DNA of 64,000 bases, from assembly GCF_013408535.1 (NCBI RefSeq), contig NZ_JACBZA010000001.1, forward strand, positions 4,362,850 through 4,426,849, in the 5' to 3' direction. This document shows, one piece after another, positions 59,605 to 64,000 of the stretch; position 1 is the first letter of the stretch, and every line of letters begins with the position of its first letter. Source of the DNA: Actinopolymorpha cephalotaxi. Lineage in GTDB: Bacteria; Actinomycetota; Actinomycetes; Propionibacteriales; Actinopolymorphaceae. Below the pieces are notes generated by a model. The model saw only the letters and a list, made by a program, of their open reading frames with translations. It made no database searches and had not been told where the DNA came from. A program made the translations under genes and the position numbers.

Positions 59605-60513
59605 GTGGTGGTGGAGATCCCGGAAGAGCTACGGCAGGCGACTGTGCAACGCGAGGGTGGCGCCGCGTGGCTGGCATCGTTACCAACCCTGCTGGACGAA
59701 CTCCTGCAGCGCTGGAACTGCGTGCCCGACGGCCCGGCGGCCGGCGGCAAGGTCGGGATCGTGCAGCCTGCGAAGTCCAGTGCCTATGGCGACGTCGTTC
59801 TCAAGGTGTCCCACCCGCATCCGGCAAACGCGCACGAGCCGGACGCGTACCGGACGTGGGCCGGGCACGGAGCCGTGCTGTTGTGGGAACGCGACGACGA
59901 GTGCCTCGCGATGTTGCTGGAGCGGGTGGGCCCCGAACGGCCGTACGAGGTGCTACCGGTCGACGAAGCAATCCGGCTCGCAGGGGTGCTGGTGCGCCGA
60001 CTCGCCGTCCCCGCTCCCCCGCGTCTGCCGCGCGTGTCCGACTGGGCGGCCGAGTGGGCCGACATCGTCGACCGGGCGACCGGCCGGCTCCACGCCCGGG
60101 TCGTGGACGCCGCCCGCGACACGGTGCGGGACCTCTGCCGTCGCCAGCCGGACACGATGGTGCACGGAGACCTGCACCTCAACAACGTGCTGCGCGGCGT
60201 ACGAGAGCCCTGGCAGGTGATCGACCCGCGCGGTTGGGTCGGTGACCCGGCGTTCGACTGCTCGACCCTGCTCCGCACCACCGCGGTCGGGGGTCGCGCC
60301 TTCGGCCTGATCAGCCCCGAGGAGTTCGAACCCGCCGTGCTCCGCTGGCTGGCACTCTTCGCCGAAGCGGCCGAACTCGACCGCGAGCACGTACGCCGTT
60401 GGGCCCAGGTTCGTGCCGTCGTCAGAGCCCAACAGCATTTCGAGTGGCACACTCCGCAGTCCGACCAGGACACCAACGATCACTTCGCGAGCATCCTGAC
60501 CCCGGACCGCTGA
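59605..60513 (+). CDS. APH(6)/hydroxyurea-type kinase (PF04655-like)
   Basis: About 302 residues. It has IPEELRQATVQREGGAAWLASLP at the N-terminus, the form seen in streptomycin 6-phosphotransferases. The catalytic loop MVHGDLHLNNVLR is near 190-202, followed by VIDPRGWVGDPAFD. GTG 59605 is chosen because GGGGAGG precedes it and it gives the family length; an in-frame ATG at 59518 would add 29 residues. The family inactivates streptomycin or hydroxyurea, but chromosomal members may have other roles. Its promoter region lies near the divergent kinase gene. Confidence 0.8.
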   Translation: MVVEIPEELRQATVQREGGAAWLASLPTLLDELLQRWNCVPDGPAAGGKVGIVQPAKSSAYGDVVLKVSHPHPANAHEPDAYRTWAGHGAVLLWERDDECLAMLLERVGPERPYEVLPVDEAIRLAGVLVRRLAVPAPPRLPRVSDWAAEWADIVDRATGRLHARVVDAARDTVRDLCRRQPDTMVHGDLHLNNVLRGVREPWQVIDPRGWVGDPAFDCSTLLRTTAVGGRAFGLISPEEFEPAVLRWLALFAEAAELDREHVRRWAQVRAVVRAQQHFEWHTPQSDQDTNDHFASILTPDR

Positions 60514-60639
60514 AATCCCAGGCGACGCCGGACGGGATTCGCCAGCAGACTGGCTGCGTGCCGGATCCGGAGTACAGCGACGACTACACCGGGCCGACTG
60601 ACGAAGGCAACGGCATCGTGACTGTCAACCAGAGGTTTC

Positions 60640-60789
60640 TCCTGCGTCAAGCGCTGCCTGGGCACGCCGCTTCTACGAACGCCACGGCTGGCGCGACGCC
60701 GGCGCCTTCGACTATGCCGCAGCCGGAGACGACGGCCCCATCCCCGTCCCAGTCGCAGGTACGTCAAGCGGTTGCCACCGAGACTCTGA
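60640..60789 (+). pseudogene. GNAT acetyltransferase, C-terminal remnant
   Basis: From 60659 the plus strand reads W-A-R-R-F-Y-E-R-H-G-W, the late GNAT motif, then DAGAFDYAAAGDDGPIPVP. A shift of frame near 60750 is needed to continue as R-R-Y-V-K-R-L-P-P-R-L and the stop at 60787. The acetyl-CoA-binding motif and the N-terminal half are missing. It looks like the decayed end of a GNAT gene. The rest of the gap (60514-61032) shows no gene or motif I can support. Confidence 0.55.
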
Positions 60790-61032
60790 CCGGCGGTCAC
60801 CGGTTCATGCTCGCGCACGGAGGACGCTCCCATGGCCATGCCCCGCGCCTTTTTTCTCGAGTAAGTAACGCGGCAACCATGGACCAACAAAACTTTGGCC
60901 AGTTGGGGACGCGCGACATTTTCATCGGTTGACCGGCGCGCACGTTCCATGGCGTTCACCGCCAAGAAGCCGTTGACACCCATATCGCTCAGCCGTATCT
61001 TTCTCGCACCCAGAGAATGAGGCAGACAGAGA

Positions 61033-61764
61033 ATGATTGACCCATTCCGAAGCAGCGGTCTGAACGTCGTCTCTCGCAAGCGCCTCACCGACCAGACCGC
61101 AGCAGCCCTTCGCGACTACATCCTGACCAACCGACTTGCGGTCGGCACCCGCCTTCCAGCAGAGCCCAGCCTCGCCCAGTCGCTCGGCGTCAGTCGCAAC
61201 GTGCTGAGGCAGGCGGTCGCATCGCTGGAGGCATTGGGAATGCTGCGCGTGACGCAGGGCAGCGGCACCTATGTCGCCGACGTCGCCGACACGGAAGTGT
61301 TCGCACAGATCGCCGCCTGGATGGGCTCGGACGACCTGACCGAGCAGGACTACCTCGAGGTCAGAGCGATCTGGGAGCGCGGAATTTACGAGTTGGTCAT
61401 CGGCCGGGCATCCGCGTCCGATCTGGACCGTCTCGACGAGATCAGTCAGGCGATGGTGCACGCAGAGGACTCCGGCAAAGCCGCCGCGTTCCACGAGGAG
61501 TTCCACGACGTTCTGCTCCGCGCCACCGGAAACCAGTTCCTGGTCACGATGGGGACCATCCTCCACAACTTCTTCTGGGAGTTCGGTTACCGGCGGGCGC
61601 TCGTCCGGAAACCACCAGCAGAACGACTCCTGGACGGTCATCGCTCAATAGTGCGCCTGTTACGAACACGTGACCCAGGCAATATCCAGCAGATGATCGA
61701 CCTGCATCTGTTGCCACACCACAGCGGCGACAAAGGCGCGGATGGGGAGGAGGGCCCCACCTAG
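61033..61764 (+). CDS. FadR-subfamily GntR transcriptional regulator
   Basis: A 243-residue regulator. The winged helix has GTRLPAEPSLAQSLGVSRNVLRQAVASLEALGMLRVTQGSGTYV near 38-81. The FCD domain carries the metal-binding residues in AFHEEFHDVLLRATGN near 155-170 and HRSIVRLLRTRD near 200-211. It likely controls the peptide-type ABC genes that follow 136 nt downstream. The ATG has an A/G-rich site (GACAGAGA). Confidence 0.87.
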   Translation: MIDPFRSSGLNVVSRKRLTDQTAAALRDYILTNRLAVGTRLPAEPSLAQSLGVSRNVLRQAVASLEALGMLRVTQGSGTYVADVADTEVFAQIAAWMGSDDLTEQDYLEVRAIWERGIYELVIGRASASDLDRLDEISQAMVHAEDSGKAAAFHEEFHDVLLRATGNQFLVTMGTILHNFFWEFGYRRALVRKPPAERLLDGHRSIVRLLRTRDPGNIQQMIDLHLLPHHSGDKGADGEEGPT

Positions 61765-61900
61765 CAACGGAGCAACACGGGGTGCTCATCCACCTCCGGC
61801 ACCAGCCGGGTGGTGAATCGGGGGTAGAGGTGACTGCTCGCGGACCTGACGCCGGCAACCGGTGGCATCGAGTCCACAGAAACGATGGAGGTACCCGGCA

Positions 61901-63688
61901 ATGAGCGATCTTTCGAGCGGCCAGCCCGCCCGCCTTCCACACCTGACCCGCAGAGGTTTCCTGGTCGGGGCATCGGCCCTGAGCCTCGCGGCCTGCGGCA
62001 AGTCCCAGGACACCAGCAGCGGCGCCGGCACCAAGAACGCGCTCGGCCTCAAGCTGCCCGCCGGCGCCGCGTCGGCCGGCGACCAGTACTACGTGCTGCC
62101 GTTCGACTCCACCGGCGCCAGCTACAAGGCCCTCGACTTCTACGAGAACGTCTACTCCCGCGCCCCGCTGGCCGACCAGTTCAACATCCCCCTCGTACGG
62201 CTGAACCAGAACTACCAGATCGTGCCTGGCGCGGCCGGCGGCTGGGAACAGTCCGCCGACAAGAACAGCTGGACGTTCCATCTCCGCAAGGGGATCATGT
62301 GGTCCGACGGCAAGGAGCTCACCGCCGCGGACTACGTCGAGACGCTGCGATACTCCGCCGATCCCAAGCACGCCTGGGACTTCAGCTGGTTCTGGTCCGG
62401 CGTTATCAAGAACTACACCGACGCGGTCGCGGGCAAGGTCCCGACCAGCTCGATCGGTGTGAAGCAGGGCAAGGACAAGTACACCCTCGTCATCGAGACC
62501 GAAGGACCCGTCGCCTACATCCCGTCCGCCTGCCTCTACACCACGCCACTGTCGGCCGCGGCACTGCACAAGTACGGTTCGGGCAGCTACAACATCAACC
62601 CGGCGACCTGCGTCACCTGTGGTCCGTACACCCTCACGAAGTTCGACCCGACAGCCCAGGTCGTCCTCGGACCGAACAAGAAGTACACCGGCCCGTTCAA
62701 ACCGCCGATCGACACCCTGGTGGGGAAGATCTACGCCGGCGGTGACATGCTCCCGCGCTTCCAGACCGGGCAGGTGGACCAGCTGAGCGTGACTCCGCTG
62801 GACCTGAAGATCGCGGCCAAGAACCCGAAGACGAAGGCTCTCCACCTCTACAAGAACCCGAACGACTTCGAGATCTGGTACACCTTCTTCGACACGAAGA
62901 AGGCGCCGTTCGACAACGTGAAGGTGCGCCAGGCGCTGGCACACAGCGTCGACCGGGAGTCCCTGATCAAGAGCCTGCTCGCGCCACTCGCCACTCCGGC
63001 GTACGGCTACCTCACACCGGGCTACCCGTTCGCCGTCGAGGATCCGCTGAAGCCCTACACCAACTACGACCCCGCGAAGGCGAAGTCCCTGCTTGCACAG
63101 GCGGGGTACCCCAACGGCAAGGGCTTCCCCCCGGTGAAGTTCTACTGGTGGGCGAACGCGGTCTCCAACACCGAGGCGGTCGTGCAGGCGCTGACCCACA
63201 CGTGGAACTCCGTGCTCGGCATCAACATCCAGCTCCAGCAACTGGACAAGACGACCTTCTACGCGCGGATGAACAAGAAGCCGACCGAGATCCAGATGGG
63301 CTTCGTCTCCTACGGCATGGACTACTTCGACGCGTCGAACATGCTCAGCGTCTACAAGAGCGACGGCCGGCACAACTGGAACAACGCGCAGTACGACAAG
63401 CTCCTGGCGAAGGGCGCGGCCGAGAGCAAGCCGCAGGCACGCCAGGAGATCTACACCGAGGCGCAGGTACAGCTGACCAGGGAGGCGCCGGGCGTCTTCG
63501 TCTTCCACCTCCTCTACGGCTACTACTACGCCCCTTACATGCAGGGCAAGGCTCTGTCGAAGAACAAGAACGGCTACGACGGCATCCAGTGGCCCGGGTT
63601 CGGCGCGACCAGCGACTCCCTCCAGGGGCTCTACGTCGCACAGAACAAGCAGAAGTGGCCCCGCCCCAAGCCGAACGGCATCTCCTGA
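61901..63688 (+). CDS. ABC-transporter family-5 (oligopeptide-type) solute-binding lipoprotein
   Basis: A 595-residue exported protein. A twin-arginine start (LTRRGFLVGASAL) and lipobox LAACG with Cys32 lead to a DppA/OppA-type protein: WTFHLRKGIMWSDGKELTAADYVETL near 126-151, CGPYTLTKFDPTAQVVLGPN, KVRQALAHSVDRE and PYTNYDPAKAKSLLAQAGYPNG. It binds peptides, oligosaccharides or similar ligands. GGAGG precedes the ATG. It stands between the GntR gene and a permease, the start of an Opp/Dpp-like importer. Confidence 0.88.
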   Translation: MSDLSSGQPARLPHLTRRGFLVGASALSLAACGKSQDTSSGAGTKNALGLKLPAGAASAGDQYYVLPFDSTGASYKALDFYENVYSRAPLADQFNIPLVRLNQNYQIVPGAAGGWEQSADKNSWTFHLRKGIMWSDGKELTAADYVETLRYSADPKHAWDFSWFWSGVIKNYTDAVAGKVPTSSIGVKQGKDKYTLVIETEGPVAYIPSACLYTTPLSAAALHKYGSGSYNINPATCVTCGPYTLTKFDPTAQVVLGPNKKYTGPFKPPIDTLVGKIYAGGDMLPRFQTGQVDQLSVTPLDLKIAAKNPKTKALHLYKNPNDFEIWYTFFDTKKAPFDNVKVRQALAHSVDRESLIKSLLAPLATPAYGYLTPGYPFAVEDPLKPYTNYDPAKAKSLLAQAGYPNGKGFPPVKFYWWANAVSNTEAVVQALTHTWNSVLGINIQLQQLDKTTFYARMNKKPTEIQMGFVSYGMDYFDASNMLSVYKSDGRHNWNNAQYDKLLAKGAAESKPQARQEIYTEAQVQLTREAPGVFVFHLLYGYYYAPYMQGKALSKNKNGYDGIQWPGFGATSDSLQGLYVAQNKQKWPRPKPNGIS

Positions 63689-63721
63689 CCCGTCGCATCA
63701 ACCGCGGAAGGTGGTGCGGCC

Positions 63722-64000
63722 TTGGTTGCCTATCTCGCCCGAAGGTTCCTGACCCTGCTACTGGTCATGTTCGTCATGACCATGCTCATCTTCGGACTCA
63801 TGCACGCCGTACCCGGCGGACCGTTCGACCAGACCCAGCAGCCCCTGCCGGGCCCCGCGATGGCGAACGTCATGCGCAAGTACGGACTGGACCAGCCGAT
63901 CTGGCGGCAGTACCTCAACTGGCTGTGGGCCCTGCTGCACGGCGACCTGGGCATCCCGTTCGAGCAACCGACGATGACGGTGACCGGCCTGATCGCCAGG
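63722..64000 (+). CDS. DppB/OppB-type ABC permease, 3' partial
   Basis: From TTG 63722, after GGAAGG, the frame stays open to the window edge (93 codons seen). It reads YLARRFLTLLLVMFVMTMLIF, then PGGPFDQ, then RKYGLDQPIWRQYLNWLWALLHGDLG. This is the conserved N-terminus of DppB/OppB permeases: first helix, PGDP-like loop, LGLDQP and GDLG. The remainder, including the ATPase-contact loop, is outside the window. It continues the operon begun by the binding protein. Confidence 0.85.
   Translation, partial: MVAYLARRFLTLLLVMFVMTMLIFGLMHAVPGGPFDQTQQPLPGPAMANVMRKYGLDQPIWRQYLNWLWALLHGDLGIPFEQPTMTVTGLIAR

Noticed and set aside
61544-63508. 654-residue minus-strand frame opposite the peptide-binding protein
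   Set aside because: Low-complexity composition, no motifs, and complete overlap with a well-recognised ABC binding protein.

Overview
This is a contiguous piece of a very GC-rich actinobacterial chromosome. The evidence is strong G/C bias at third codon positions, frequent GTG starts, many 4-nt ATGA/GTGA gene overlaps, mycothiol- and F420-type enzyme families, a 13E12/DUF222-HNH gene, and sugar ABC importers without their own ATPase. A soil actinomycete of the Kribbella/Actinopolymorpha/Nocardioides kind fits, but the genus cannot be fixed from this window. No rRNA, tRNA, CRISPR array, IS element or prophage was seen.

Region 1 (about 0.4-20.3 kb) is an exopolysaccharide or surface-glycan locus. 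It holds two family-2 glycosyltransferases, two group-1-type glycosyltransferases and a WecG/TagA/CpsF glycosyltransferase. It also holds a Wzx-type flippase, a Wzy/O-antigen-ligase-like polymerase, two small Wzz-like membrane proteins, a beta-helix lipoprotein, a methyltransferase and a predicted helical-barrel protein. Its sugar-nucleotide genes match, piece for piece, the UDP-2,3-diacetamido-glucuronate pathway: a UDP-GlcNAc 6-dehydrogenase (WbpA-like), a Gfo/Idh 3-dehydrogenase (WbpB-like), DegT aminotransferases (WbpE-like) and a hexapeptide N-acetyltransferase (WbpD-like). A NAD-dependent epimerase and a second aminotransferase/acetyltransferase pair suggest a second amino sugar. The right arm is a minus-strand, translationally coupled operon (20259 to 16200) preceded by a roughly 600-nt leader region with a LacI-type palindrome.

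Region 2 (20.8-47.9 kb) is a mosaic of short transcription units. It includes a P-loop kinase, a 13E12-family HNH gene with a LexA-like half-box over its start codon, an APH-like kinase, and a self-regulated operon (mycothiol-dependent isomerase-like, ArsR, SRPBCC) with tandem dyads over its promoter. It continues with a Tat-exported PHP phosphoesterase, alpha/beta hydrolases, small membrane proteins, an OmpR-type two-component system, a stomatin-like protein, a secreted GH16 glycosidase, a secreted metallophosphoesterase, an ankyrin protein and an MFS exporter. It ends with DinB, WYL and TetR proteins, an aldo/keto reductase and an F420-type oxidoreductase.

Region 3 (47.8-64 kb) begins with a MarR-CLC-CtaG operon. 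A ROK repressor follows, divergent from a six-gene carbohydrate operon: sugar isomerase, Gfo/Idh dehydrogenase, family-1 solute-binding lipoprotein, two permeases and an SDR. No ATPase is present, so a shared MsiK-type ATPase is inferred. Then come a P-loop kinase, an APH(6)-like kinase, a GNAT gene remnant, a FadR/GntR regulator, and the start of a dipeptide-type ABC importer that runs off the window.

The points most worth checking are the divergent pair of kinase-less Wzz halves around a dyad, the 13E12 gene with an apparently leaderless promoter and SOS-like box, the ArsR and TetR tandem operators, two enzymes whose catalytic residue is replaced (a dienelactone-hydrolase-like protein and an SDR), and triple palindromic repeats near 29.1 kb. 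I did not find a clearly new defence or biosynthetic system.
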